DNA of 64,000 nucleotides from NCBI RefSeq assembly GCF_001269905.1, contig NZ_LHVK01000022.1, positions 1 to 64,000 on the forward strand. Reading direction: 5' to 3'. The position numbers were made by a program, and so were the translations under genes. Below, one piece after another: positions 37,444 to 45,939 of the stretch. This DNA is from Pseudomonas corrugata (GTDB lineage Bacteria; Pseudomonadota; Gammaproteobacteria; Pseudomonadales; Pseudomonadaceae). A model generated the notes under the pieces. It had not been told where the DNA came from and did not search any database. It saw only the letters and a list, made by a program, of their open reading frames with translations. The stretch's first letter is position 1; every line of letters begins with the position of its first letter.

Positions 37444-38985
37444 ATGAATGGCGCGCAATTGATAGTGAAGGCGGCGGTGGCAAGCGGTATCGAGTACTGC
37501 TTCGCCAACCCCGGAACGACCGAAATCCCCCTGGTGGCCGCCATGGCCAGCGCCCCGGCCCTCAAGCCGGTCCTGTCCTTGTTCGAAGGTGTGTGCACCG
37601 GCGCCGCGGACGGTTACGGCCGGATTGCCGGCAAGCCGGCGATGACCCTGACGCACCTGGGGCCTGGTTTCGCCAACGGCATTGCCAACCTGCACAACGC
37701 CCGTCGCGCCAACACGCCGATTGTCAACGTCATCGGCGATCACGCCTCCTGGCACGTCAACTACGATCCGCCGCTGGCCAGCGATATCCAGGCATTGGCC
37801 GGGAGCGTCTCCGGCTGGGTGCGTACCTCGCGCACGGCATCGGGTATCGGCGAGGATCTCCAGGAGGCCGTGCGGTCCGCCTGGCAAGCCAAGGGCCAGA
37901 TCGCCAGCCTGATCCTGCCGATGGACCTGCAAGCCAACGAAGTGGCGCGGGAAACGGCCTTCAGCACCTTGCACGCGCCGGTTCGGCGGTTTGCCGGTGA
38001 CCGGATCGAAGCCATCGCCCAGGCACTGCGCAATGGTCAGCGGCTGGTGTTTATCGTGGGTGACCAGGGCCTGTCGGTTGCCGGCCTTGAAGCCGCGGGA
38101 CGCCTGGCGCGATTGCCCGGCGTGCACCTGTTCGCCGAAACCTTCCCGCGCTTGAGCTATCGCGGCGGTGGTCTGCCGGACCTGGATCGCTTGCCCTATT
38201 TCCCCGAAGTGGCCATCGGCGTCCTGGACCAATACGACGCGGTGGTGTGTGCCGGCATTCCAGAGCCGATCAGTTACTTCGGCTACGAAGGTATTCCTTC
38301 TCGCCTGGCGGAACGTGATCGCCTGCTTTACCTGGCCGACGTCGGGGACGACGTGGCCGGTGCACTCACCGCACTGGCCGATGCACTGGAAGCACCGGCC
38401 TTCGTGCCGACGCCGATGGGTGTCGAGTTGCCGCCCGCCACCGACGAGTTGACCCCGCAGTCGATAGGGCAGGTGTTGGCCGCTTCGTTGCCGGATGACT
38501 GCATTGTCTCGGTGGAGGGTGGCACTTGCGGCTACCCGTTCTTCACCGCGTCGGCCCGTGCCGCACGGCATCGGGTGCTGACCAATACCGGGGGCGCCAT
38601 CGGCCAGGGCATTCCGGTGGGGTTCGGTGCTGCGCTGGCCGAGCGAGGCAATCGGGTGTTCTGCCTGCAATCGGACGGCAGTGCCCAGTACACCATCCAG
38701 ACCCTGTGGAGCATCGCCCGGGAACAGCTGCCGGTGGTGATTCTGATCGCCGCCAACCATCGCTACGCAATTTTGCAGAACGAGTTGCGCCGGTTTGGCA
38801 TGACCGATTTCGGTCCCGAAGCCCTGAGCCTGACCGTGCTGGACCGTCCACGCATCGATTGGAAGGCCCTGGCCAAGGGCTACGGCCTGGCGGCGAGCAC
38901 GGTGCACACCAATGCCGAATTGCAACGCGCCTTGGCCAATGCGGCCGTCGATGGCGGTCCTTGCCTGATTGAAATGGCGCTGTGA
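37444..38985 (+). CDS. ThDP-dependent 2-oxo-acid decarboxylase / acetolactate-synthase-like enzyme
   Basis: A 513-residue thiamine-diphosphate enzyme. The cofactor-activating Glu is in LFEGVCTGAADGYGR (Glu48), the central domain follows, and the ThDP/Mg site is QSDGSAQYTIQTLW with the closing Asn in AANHRYAI. No FAD-type acetolactate synthase partner (small subunit) is present. Benzoylformate or phenylpyruvate decarboxylase-like activity fits the following phenylacetaldehyde-dehydrogenase-like gene. It is the first gene of the IclR-controlled operon; the next begins 10 bp after its stop. The real 2-oxo acid cannot be named from sequence. Confidence 0.82.
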   Translation: MNGAQLIVKAAVASGIEYCFANPGTTEIPLVAAMASAPALKPVLSLFEGVCTGAADGYGRIAGKPAMTLTHLGPGFANGIANLHNARRANTPIVNVIGDHASWHVNYDPPLASDIQALAGSVSGWVRTSRTASGIGEDLQEAVRSAWQAKGQIASLILPMDLQANEVARETAFSTLHAPVRRFAGDRIEAIAQALRNGQRLVFIVGDQGLSVAGLEAAGRLARLPGVHLFAETFPRLSYRGGGLPDLDRLPYFPEVAIGVLDQYDAVVCAGIPEPISYFGYEGIPSRLAERDRLLYLADVGDDVAGALTALADALEAPAFVPTPMGVELPPATDELTPQSIGQVLAASLPDDCIVSVEGGTCGYPFFTASARAARHRVLTNTGGAIGQGIPVGFGAALAERGNRVFCLQSDGSAQYTIQTLWSIAREQLPVVILIAANHRYAILQNELRRFGMTDFGPEALSLTVLDRPRIDWKALAKGYGLAASTVHTNAELQRALANAAVDGGPCLIEMAL

Positions 38986-38995
38986 AGGAGGGGAT

Positions 38996-40486
38996 ATGAG
39001 CCAGATCCAATTGTTACCTGCCGTCGAGAAATTCCTTGCGCAACCCGGCCGCTTGTTCATTGGCGGCACCTGGCAGGACGCCGCCAGCGGTCGCCGGTTT
39101 GCCGTGGAAAACCCGGCCAGCGAAAGCAGCGTGGCTGAAGTGGCGGAAGGCGGTGAACGCGATGTCGACGCGGCCGTCGCAGCGGCCCGCGCAGCTTTCA
39201 CCGGGCCGTGGGCGCAGCATTCGCCGGCCCAGCGTGGCCTGTTGTTGTTCCGCCTGGCGGAATTGCTGGATCAGCACCGCGAAGAACTGGCCCAGTTGAT
39301 CACGCTGGAGAACGGCAAGCCGATTGCCATTGCCCGCGGTGAAGCGGCCAGCGCCGCCAACATAATTCGTTATTTTGCCGGCTGGCCGACCAAGATCGAG
39401 GGCAGCACGCACCCGGTGTCTCCCGCCAGCGGCGCGCCGATGCTCAATTACACCGTGCGTGAGCCCGTGGGTGTCTGCGCATTGATCGTGCCTTGGAACT
39501 TCCCGTTGACCATGTGCGTGTGGAAGCTCGGCCCGGTGCTGGCGACCGGTTGCGTCGCGGTGCTCAAGCCGGCCGAACAGACGCCCCTGGCTGCGATTCG
39601 CCTGGTGCAGTTGATCGAGGCCGCCGGCTTCCCGGCCGGGGTGGTCAACCTGATCACCGGCCTGGGCGCCCATACCGGCGCGCCGCTGGCCGGGCACCCG
39701 GACGTGGACAAGATCGCCTTTACCGGTTCGACCCAAGTCGGTCGGCTGATCGCTCAAGCGGCCACCGGCAACATGAAAAAGGTGTCCCTGGAGCTCGGCG
39801 GAAAGTCGCCCAACATCATCTTGCCCGACGCCGATATCGTGCGCGCCGCCAAGGGCGCCGCCGATGGCATCTTCTACAACCAGGGCCAGGTCTGCACCGC
39901 CGGCTCGCGTCTGTATGTGCACGCCAGCGTCCTCGACCAGGTACTGGAAGAGCTCCAGCGCCACGCAGCCGCCCATGTGTTGGGCCCTGGGCTGGATCCG
40001 GCCAGCAGCATGGGGCCGCTGGTGTCGGCCCGCCAACTGGGCTCGGTCCGTGGCTATCTGCAGCGGGGCCAGGAAGAAGGCGCCGAGCTGATCTGCGGCG
40101 GCGACCGGCCGGCCCACCTGGAGCGCGGCCATTTCATTCAGCCCAGCGTGTTCCTTGACCGCGCCGAGCGGGCCTGCGTCGCCCGCGAGGAAATCTTCGG
40201 CCCGGTGCTGACTGTCATGAGCTGGACCGAGGTCGATGAGCTGGTCCTGCGGGCCAACGACTCGCCCTACGGCCTGGCGGCCGGTCTCTGGACCCGGGAC
40301 TTGCGCTCCGCGCACCGCATAGCCGCGCAGCTGAAGGCCGGTTCGGTGTGGATCAACTGCTGGAACGTCGTCGACCCGGCCTCGCCATTCGGTGGCTACA
40401 AACAGTCCGGATGGGGACGGGAAATGAGCAAGAACGTGATCGACGCCTACACCGAAACCAAAAGTGTTTTCGTCGATCTCGCCTGA
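38996..40486 (+). CDS. Aldehyde dehydrogenase, phenylacetaldehyde-dehydrogenase-like
   Basis: A 496-residue ALDH with the N-terminal AVEKFLAQPGRLFIGGTWQD, close in pattern to FeaB/PadA phenylacetaldehyde dehydrogenases. VPWNFPLTMCVWK is the cofactor loop, FTGSTQVGR the Rossmann turn, LELGGKSP carries the base Glu and NQGQVCTAG the catalytic Cys (about 297). It would oxidise the aldehyde released by the preceding decarboxylase. ATG 38996 follows GGAGGGG. Substrate preference (aryl versus alkyl) is inferred from overall pattern and neighbourhood. Confidence 0.88.
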   Translation: MSQIQLLPAVEKFLAQPGRLFIGGTWQDAASGRRFAVENPASESSVAEVAEGGERDVDAAVAAARAAFTGPWAQHSPAQRGLLLFRLAELLDQHREELAQLITLENGKPIAIARGEAASAANIIRYFAGWPTKIEGSTHPVSPASGAPMLNYTVREPVGVCALIVPWNFPLTMCVWKLGPVLATGCVAVLKPAEQTPLAAIRLVQLIEAAGFPAGVVNLITGLGAHTGAPLAGHPDVDKIAFTGSTQVGRLIAQAATGNMKKVSLELGGKSPNIILPDADIVRAAKGAADGIFYNQGQVCTAGSRLYVHASVLDQVLEELQRHAAAHVLGPGLDPASSMGPLVSARQLGSVRGYLQRGQEEGAELICGGDRPAHLERGHFIQPSVFLDRAERACVAREEIFGPVLTVMSWTEVDELVLRANDSPYGLAAGLWTRDLRSAHRIAAQLKAGSVWINCWNVVDPASPFGGYKQSGWGREMSKNVIDAYTETKSVFVDLA

Positions 40487-40512
40487 GCCGAACAATCACA
40501 AGAGGAACTGCT

Positions 40513-41307
40513 ATGGATCTGGAATTACAAGGCCGCGTGGCCATCGTCACCGGCGGTGGCATGGGCATCGGCAAGGAAGTCGCACGCTTTCTGTCCCAGG
40601 AAGGTTGCAAGGTGGTGATCTGCGCGCGGCGCATGGAGTATCTCGAACAGGCCGCTGAAGAAATCACCGCAGAGACCGGCAACGAAGTGCTGCCGCTGTT
40701 CTGTGACACCAACCAGATGTCGGCCGTGTCCGACATGGTGCACGCCGCCCACAAGCACTTCGGCCGCATCGACATCCTGGTCAACGGTGCCGCGGCGCCG
40801 TCCGGCGTGGTGCGCAATGACATCGAGCACGCGGGCGACGATGAACTGCTCTCGGACCTCAACACCAAGGTCATCGGCTATTTCCGGTGTGCCAAGGCCG
40901 TGACCCCGCACATGAAGGCGGGCGGCTTCGGTCGCATCATCAACATCGGCGGCCTGACCGGTCGCGGCAGCAAGGTCCTCTCGGGGATGCGCAACCTGGC
41001 CATTGCCCACATGACCAAGACGCTCTCCGACCAGCTCGGCCCAGCCGGCATCACCGTCAACCTTATCCACCCCGGCGTGGTGGACACCCCGCACATCCAG
41101 GAGCTGTACGAACGCGAAGGGATCAAGCAGGGCAAGACACCGGGGCAGGTCGAGCAGGGCTACATCGACGCGACGCCGATCCGACGCACCCTCGCGCCCA
41201 TCGAAATGGGATGGCTGATCGGCTTCCTGGCATCGCCCAAGGCCGGCGCGGTGACGGGCGAATCCATCGGCATCGATGGCGGCCTGACACGTGGCATCTT
41301 CATTTGA
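40513..41307 (+). CDS. Short-chain dehydrogenase/reductase
   Basis: A 264-residue classical SDR: GGGMGIGKEVA (about 14-24), NGAAAPSG near 92 and the C-terminal GESIGIDGGLTRG. The usual catalytic Y-x-x-x-K is not in its normal form: after NIGGLTGRGSKVLSGM the sequence reads RNLAIAHMTKTL, so the Tyr is replaced and the active site is altered (the Lys may be that of HMTK). This is worth noting because classical SDRs need Tyr. The start with AGAGGAA is clear. Role: an oxidoreductase or, if Tyr-less, a dehydratase/other reaction in the pathway. Confidence 0.8.
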   Translation: MDLELQGRVAIVTGGGMGIGKEVARFLSQEGCKVVICARRMEYLEQAAEEITAETGNEVLPLFCDTNQMSAVSDMVHAAHKHFGRIDILVNGAAAPSGVVRNDIEHAGDDELLSDLNTKVIGYFRCAKAVTPHMKAGGFGRIINIGGLTGRGSKVLSGMRNLAIAHMTKTLSDQLGPAGITVNLIHPGVVDTPHIQELYEREGIKQGKTPGQVEQGYIDATPIRRTLAPIEMGWLIGFLASPKAGAVTGESIGIDGGLTRGIFI

Positions 41308-41319
41308 GGAGCAGCAGCA

Positions 41320-42360
41320 ATGAGTAACGGAACCCTTTTGGTCGCCACCGTCGGGCAGGCGGTGATCCGCAGTGCCGACGACGGCCGCACCTGGCACCGC
41401 CTGGGCCTGGGGCAGGACCTTGAGTTCGATGCAATCACCCGATCCCTGAGTGTCCACCCTGGCACGCCTGAAGTGATCTATGCCGGCACCGACGTCGGCC
41501 TGTGCGTCAGCCACGACACCGGAGGTCACTGGCAGCAGGTGGACTCGCCGTTCAACGGCCAGACCGTGTGGAAGGTGGCCGTGGATCCGGCGGATGCCCA
41601 GCGCATCTTCGTCGGTACGGGCGCTCCTTCCCGAGCCGTGCTCTGGCGCACCCTCGACGGTGGCCGGAGCTGGGACCGTGCCCCGGTGGAAATTCCGGAG
41701 TTCTGCGAGGGTGTCAGTCGACCACGCTTGCTGGCTTTCGCCTATGACCCCACGGATCGCAACCAGCTCTGGTTCGGCCTGGAAGAGGGTGGCCTGTTCC
41801 ACAGCCACGATGGCGGAGACAGTTGGACCCGCGTCGACGACCGACTGCTGTGGGACTTCAACTCGGATGTCCACAACATCCTGGTGCTGCCCAACCATGG
41901 CCAGAAAGTCATCGTGGTGGTGTGCGTCAACGCGGTCTACCGCAGCCTCGATGAAGGACAGACCTGGACCGGGATCATTGCCCGCGAAACTTTCGGCTTG
42001 TACTACGTGCGGGCCATGAACGCACCGTTGGGCAGCGAGAACACGCTCTACCTGAGCATTTCCGACGGCACGCCCGGCACCACCAGCAAAGTGCTCGTCT
42101 CCCGCGATGCGGCGGTCAGTTGGGAGGTGTTGCCACTGCCGCAGCAACCCAATTCGTGCGTCTGGGCGATTGCCTGCAACCCGGCTGATCCGCGCCAGAT
42201 CGTCGCCGGCACCAAGTACGGGCACCTGTTCACTTCCGAGAACGGCGGTGACGGCTGGCAGAAGCAGTGGCGTGAGTTCAGTGAGATCGCTGATGTGCTC
42301 TGGACGCCGGCGGTGGCGCAGATCAAGTCCGGGCACCAATCCATCATCAAGAAGAACTGA
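41320..42360 (+). CDS. Cytoplasmic Asp-box (BNR) beta-propeller protein
   Basis: A 346-residue protein with seven Asp-box-like turns: SADDGRTW, SHDTGGHW, TLDGGRSW, SHDGGDSW, SLDEGQTW, SRDAAVSW and SENGGDGW, spaced about 40-50 residues apart. This predicts a six- to seven-bladed propeller like sialidase/sortilin/YCF48 folds. There is no signal peptide and no sialidase RIP motif, so it is not a secreted glycosidase. It is embedded with 12-bp spacing in the catabolic operon. Possible roles are a pathway enzyme such as a lactonase or a scaffold; neither is shown. Confidence 0.8.
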   Translation: MSNGTLLVATVGQAVIRSADDGRTWHRLGLGQDLEFDAITRSLSVHPGTPEVIYAGTDVGLCVSHDTGGHWQQVDSPFNGQTVWKVAVDPADAQRIFVGTGAPSRAVLWRTLDGGRSWDRAPVEIPEFCEGVSRPRLLAFAYDPTDRNQLWFGLEEGGLFHSHDGGDSWTRVDDRLLWDFNSDVHNILVLPNHGQKVIVVVCVNAVYRSLDEGQTWTGIIARETFGLYYVRAMNAPLGSENTLYLSISDGTPGTTSKVLVSRDAAVSWEVLPLPQQPNSCVWAIACNPADPRQIVAGTKYGHLFTSENGGDGWQKQWREFSEIADVLWTPAVAQIKSGHQSIIKKN

Positions 42361-42371
42361 GGTATCGCGCG

Positions 42372-42821
42372 ATGAAAGTCGAGGTCGTTCGTACTCACCT
42401 GTCGCTGTTCGTTCGCGACCCGGAAACGTCGGCACGCTGGTACGCCGATGTGCTGGGCATGCACGAAAGTGCCCGGGGGGAGAGCTGGATCATGATGGCG
42501 TTCGGTGCCAAGCACCACGACATCGCGTTACTCCGCGCCGAGCCGGGGGCCCATCAGGGTGGCCTGGGATTGCAGCACTACGGGCTGGAAATCGCAGGTG
42601 ACTTGACCACGCTGCGCCAGCTGTACGGCATGTTGCTCAGCAAGGGGATCGAAGTGGTGAAAATCACCGATCACGAAATCGGCAATGGCGTGTACTTCAA
42701 CGACCCCGACGGCAACCGCATGGAATTCTTCCTCGAGACTGAACATGACGATGAGCGCGGCAAGGCCCGTTTCAGGGCCGCCGGAGCACCCAGTCGCAAG
42801 TTTGATCTCGATCCACTTTGA
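42372..42821 (+). CDS. Small VOC-fold protein, extradiol-dioxygenase-like
   Basis: A 149-residue vicinal-oxygen-chelate protein. The metal triad is visible as His9 (RTHLSLFV), His69 (LQHYGLEI) and Glu118 (RMEFFLE), and the segment GVYFNDPDGNRMEFF is the family's extradiol-dioxygenase C-terminal mark. At one module pair it is half the length of common type I extradiol dioxygenases (about 290) and near the small one-domain class. It may cleave the ring after the flavin hydroxylase, or be an isomerase/glyoxalase. The former fits the order with hydrolase and hydratase. Confidence 0.8.
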   Translation: MKVEVVRTHLSLFVRDPETSARWYADVLGMHESARGESWIMMAFGAKHHDIALLRAEPGAHQGGLGLQHYGLEIAGDLTTLRQLYGMLLSKGIEVVKITDHEIGNGVYFNDPDGNRMEFFLETEHDDERGKARFRAAGAPSRKFDLDPL

Positions 42822-42835
42822 AAGAGCACCGAGCC

Positions 42836-43438
42836 ATGAAAACCGCGAATTTTGCTACTTACCACATCCGTAAATGGTACAGCTTCGTCGAAGAAACCCT
42901 GGCCAACGAAAGTGGCCAACTGGCCGATGGCGAGCCCTTGTTCAAATATGCCATTGGCGCCGTGATCGCCAATCCCTATGCCGGGCGCTTCAGCGAAAGC
43001 CTGGCCGAGTTGATCGAGCCGTCGCCCTTGCTGGGCCAGGAGTTCGGTCGGCGCATCCAGGCACTGGCGGGCGAGCACGAGATCGTCAGCTATGGCAAGG
43101 CGTGCCTGGTCGGCAGCCAGGGCGAGTATGAGCATGGCAATGCGCTGTTGACCAATCCGGCGGCGGATCCGATTCGTGTCGCCCTGGGCGGCGGCAAGTC
43201 CTGGGTACCGTCCACCGGCAAGCGTGGCGGCCCTGGCGTGACCATCGACGTGCCGCTGGCTCACAAGGATGCGCTGTACGTGCGTTCGCACTACGACAGC
43301 ATTTCGCTTTCATTTGGCGACGGCCCCTCTGCTGACGAACTGGTCATCATCTGGGCGTTCGCCACCCGTGGGCGTTTGCACGCGCGTCTGGGCGGCCTGC
43401 AAGCCGCGGACGTCAAGGGCAACGACGGCTTGTATTAA
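42836..43438 (+). CDS. DUF1185 / amino acid synthesis family protein
   Basis: A 200-residue protein of the PF06684 family (named AA_synth, though no reaction is established). Marks seen: RKWYSFVEETL, AVIANPYAG, SYGKACLVGSQGEYEHGNAL and GGGKSWVPSTGKRGGPG. The last has a Gly/Lys-rich, phosphate-loop-like look. Soluble, no signal. ATG 42836 is chosen over 42818, which overlaps the VOC stop. Its presence in an aromatic-type catabolic operon suggests a catabolic step, contrary to the family name. Confidence 0.85.
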   Translation: MKTANFATYHIRKWYSFVEETLANESGQLADGEPLFKYAIGAVIANPYAGRFSESLAELIEPSPLLGQEFGRRIQALAGEHEIVSYGKACLVGSQGEYEHGNALLTNPAADPIRVALGGGKSWVPSTGKRGGPGVTIDVPLAHKDALYVRSHYDSISLSFGDGPSADELVIIWAFATRGRLHARLGGLQAADVKGNDGLY

Positions 43439-43450
43439 GGGGCGTTGATC

Positions 43451-44332
43451 GTGGGAACCGAACGAATGTCCGCAAACAGCCATTTCTTCAGCAATCGGAC
43501 GGGGATGCGCCTGCACTATCTGTCCTGGGGCAGCCCGTCAGGCATCCCGGTGGTGCTGCTCCATGGGCTGCGATCCTACGCCCAGACCTGGCAATCCCTG
43601 GCCGATGCCTTGGGTGCGCCCTATTGTTGCTATGCCCTGGACCAGCGTGGCCGAGGGCACAGCGACTGGGCGCCCGCCGACACCTACCGGACCGAGGCCT
43701 ATGTCAGCGATCTGGAAGACCTGGTTGCGCACCTGGGGTTGCAGAGATTCGTCCTGCTGGGCCACTCCCTCGGGGGTACCAATGCGCTGGAGTATGCACG
43801 GCTCAATCCCGGGCGGCTCCAGGCGCTGGTGATCGAGGATATCGGGCCCGGTTCCTCCATCAGCGGCGATGGCGCCGAGCGCATTCGCCGGGAAATGAGC
43901 GAAACGCCCCTGTGTTTTCCTGACTGGGAAAGTGCCGCTCAATTCTGGCTGCAGGCGCGTCCGGGGTTGTCCCAGCAGGCGCTGGCGTCCAGGTTGACGT
44001 ATTCCATGAAGGAAACCCTCAAAGGCATCGAATGGCGTCACGACCAGCAAGGCATTGCCCAGGCACGCCTGAGTATTACGCCGACGGACCTGTGGCCGGC
44101 GGTGCGGGCGCTGGATTGCCCGACGCTGTTCATCCGTGGCGGGCGTTCCGACTTTCTTCCGGCGGCAACCCTGGAAGCCATGAAGACCGCCAATCCGCTG
44201 GTGCACACCACGGAAGTCGCCGATGCCAGTCACTACGTCCATGATGACCAGGGGAAAACCTTCAACCGTGTCGTCAGGGATTACTTGCACGGCCAGCACC
44301 TACAACCACAACAACGAAGCGGTGAAGCGTGA
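43451..44332 (+). CDS. Alpha/beta hydrolase (MhpC-like class)
   Basis: A 293-residue alpha/beta-fold hydrolase. LLHGLRSYAQTW is the oxyanion segment, GHSLGG holds the nucleophile Ser (about residue 106), the acid is Asp in RGGRSDFLP and the base His in ASHYVHDDQG. It fits a C-C hydrolase cleaving a ring-fission product, or an ester or enol-lactone hydrolase. GTG 43451 lies 10 bases after AAGGGG; ATG 43466 would give 288 residues and is the alternative. Its stop overlaps the next start (ATGA, 44332). Confidence 0.85.
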   Translation: MGTERMSANSHFFSNRTGMRLHYLSWGSPSGIPVVLLHGLRSYAQTWQSLADALGAPYCCYALDQRGRGHSDWAPADTYRTEAYVSDLEDLVAHLGLQRFVLLGHSLGGTNALEYARLNPGRLQALVIEDIGPGSSISGDGAERIRREMSETPLCFPDWESAAQFWLQARPGLSQQALASRLTYSMKETLKGIEWRHDQQGIAQARLSITPTDLWPAVRALDCPTLFIRGGRSDFLPAATLEAMKTANPLVHTTEVADASHYVHDDQGKTFNRVVRDYLHGQHLQPQQRSGEA

Positions 44333-45939
44333 TGAAGCAGGACAAAACCCAGGTGGTCATCGTGGGCGGTGGCCCGAACGGGATCACCGCCGCGCATTAC
44401 ATGGGCCTGTACGGTATCGATTGCGTCGTCCTCGAACTGGCGGACGGGATCCTGCCGTACCCCCGCGCGGTGGGCATGGATGATGAAGCGTTGCGGGTGT
44501 TGCAGGGCATCGACATCGCTGAGCTGGCCAGCCGGGACATGATCTGCAATGTGCCCTTGCGCTACTACAACGCCCGCGGCGTGTGCTTTGCTGAAGTCAA
44601 GCCGAGTACCGCCCACTATGGTTGGCCGATGCGCAACATTTTCATGCAGCAGTTGCTGGAAGGGACGTTGCGGGAACAACTGGACCGGCACCCCGGTGTC
44701 GATCTGCGCCAGGGGCATGAAATGCTCGACCTGGAGCAGGACGGGCAAGGGGTGACGTTGCAGGTGCGCGACGCCCAGGGCGAGTTGTACCAGTTGCAGG
44801 CGCAATACGTGATTGGCGCCGATGGCGGCCGTTCCAGCGTGCGCAAGAAGCTCGGCATCGAGCTGCTGGGCCTGACCCATCCGCGCAAATGGGTGGTGGT
44901 CGACACGGCCAACGATACCCAGGATGCACCCTATACGGCCTTGCACGCCGATCCTCAACGGCCCTTCGTCTGCATCTACCTGCCGTACCAGCAGCGCCGC
45001 TGGGAGTTCATGCTGCTGGAGGGCGAAGATGAAAACACGATGTGCGAGGAAGCGACCATCCGTGGCTTGATCCGCGGGCACATCGGCAATGCCGCGGATG
45101 AACTGGAGATCATCCGCATACGCGCCTACACCCATAACTCCCGGGTCGCGGCGCGGTTTGTCGAAGGGCACGTGGCCTTGGTGGGCGATGCGGCGCACAT
45201 TTCCCCGCCGTGGGCCGGGCAGGGGCTCAATTCGGGTCTGCGGGACGTGGTGAACATCGCCTGGAAAATCGCCGCCATCATCCAGGGGCGTGCGTCGGCA
45301 TCGATACTTGCCAGTTACGACCAGGAGCGACGTGGGCACGCCACCGACCTCATTGCCTTGGCCGATAACATGGGCGCCGTATTGGGGCTGACCAATCCGC
45401 TGATGGCGGGTGTGCGGGACTGGCTGTTCCAGGCCGTCAACAGTGTCGACAATCTGCGCTCGCACCTGCTGGAGTTCAAGTTCAAACCCAAGGCGACCAT
45501 TACCAAAGGCCTGGTGCATCACGAACGGGCGGAGCTGCACGAGGATGACCTGGTGGGGCAGTTGTTCATCCAGCCGACCGTCGAAGATGAGCAAGGCCAG
45601 CGTCGGCGCTTGGACGAGGTGCTGGGAACTTCATATGCCGTGCTGGGTTATCGGGTCAATCCGAACGAGCCGCTCAGCGAAGAGACCCGTGCCTACTGGG
45701 CGCGCTGGAACACCCGCTTCATTCAGGTCAACCGTTCCCGAAGCGGCAAGGGGCGTAACCAGCCGTTGTCCGCGAGCCAGGCGATCTGCGTCGAAGACGT
45801 CGATAACCGCTTGGGAGAGTGGTTTGCCAAGGTGCGGGACTGCGTCGTGGTGGTGCGGCCAGACCGTTTCGTTGCCGCGATTACCACGCCCGAGAGGCTG
45901 GAAGGCGTACTGCGCAAACTCGCGGAGCAGCTGTCATGA
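44332..45939 (+). CDS. FAD-dependent aromatic hydroxylase, MhpA-like
   Basis: A 535-residue class A flavoprotein monooxygenase. Dinucleotide motif IVGGGPNGITAA (residues 10-21), the DG motif GADGGRSSVRKK (about 163) and GDAAHISPPWAGQGLNSG (about 285-302). The C-terminal thioredoxin-like part present in MhpA/phenol hydroxylases reads DRFVAAITTPERLEG. MhpA converts 3-(3-hydroxyphenyl)propionate to the 2,3-dihydroxy form; the real substrate here may be any hydroxyaryl carboxylate. GTG 44329 is an alternative start. Overlaps by 1 base upstream and 4 downstream. Confidence 0.9.
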   Translation: MKQDKTQVVIVGGGPNGITAAHYMGLYGIDCVVLELADGILPYPRAVGMDDEALRVLQGIDIAELASRDMICNVPLRYYNARGVCFAEVKPSTAHYGWPMRNIFMQQLLEGTLREQLDRHPGVDLRQGHEMLDLEQDGQGVTLQVRDAQGELYQLQAQYVIGADGGRSSVRKKLGIELLGLTHPRKWVVVDTANDTQDAPYTALHADPQRPFVCIYLPYQQRRWEFMLLEGEDENTMCEEATIRGLIRGHIGNAADELEIIRIRAYTHNSRVAARFVEGHVALVGDAAHISPPWAGQGLNSGLRDVVNIAWKIAAIIQGRASASILASYDQERRGHATDLIALADNMGAVLGLTNPLMAGVRDWLFQAVNSVDNLRSHLLEFKFKPKATITKGLVHHERAELHEDDLVGQLFIQPTVEDEQGQRRRLDEVLGTSYAVLGYRVNPNEPLSEETRAYWARWNTRFIQVNRSRSGKGRNQPLSASQAICVEDVDNRLGEWFAKVRDCVVVVRPDRFVAAITTPERLEGVLRKLAEQLS

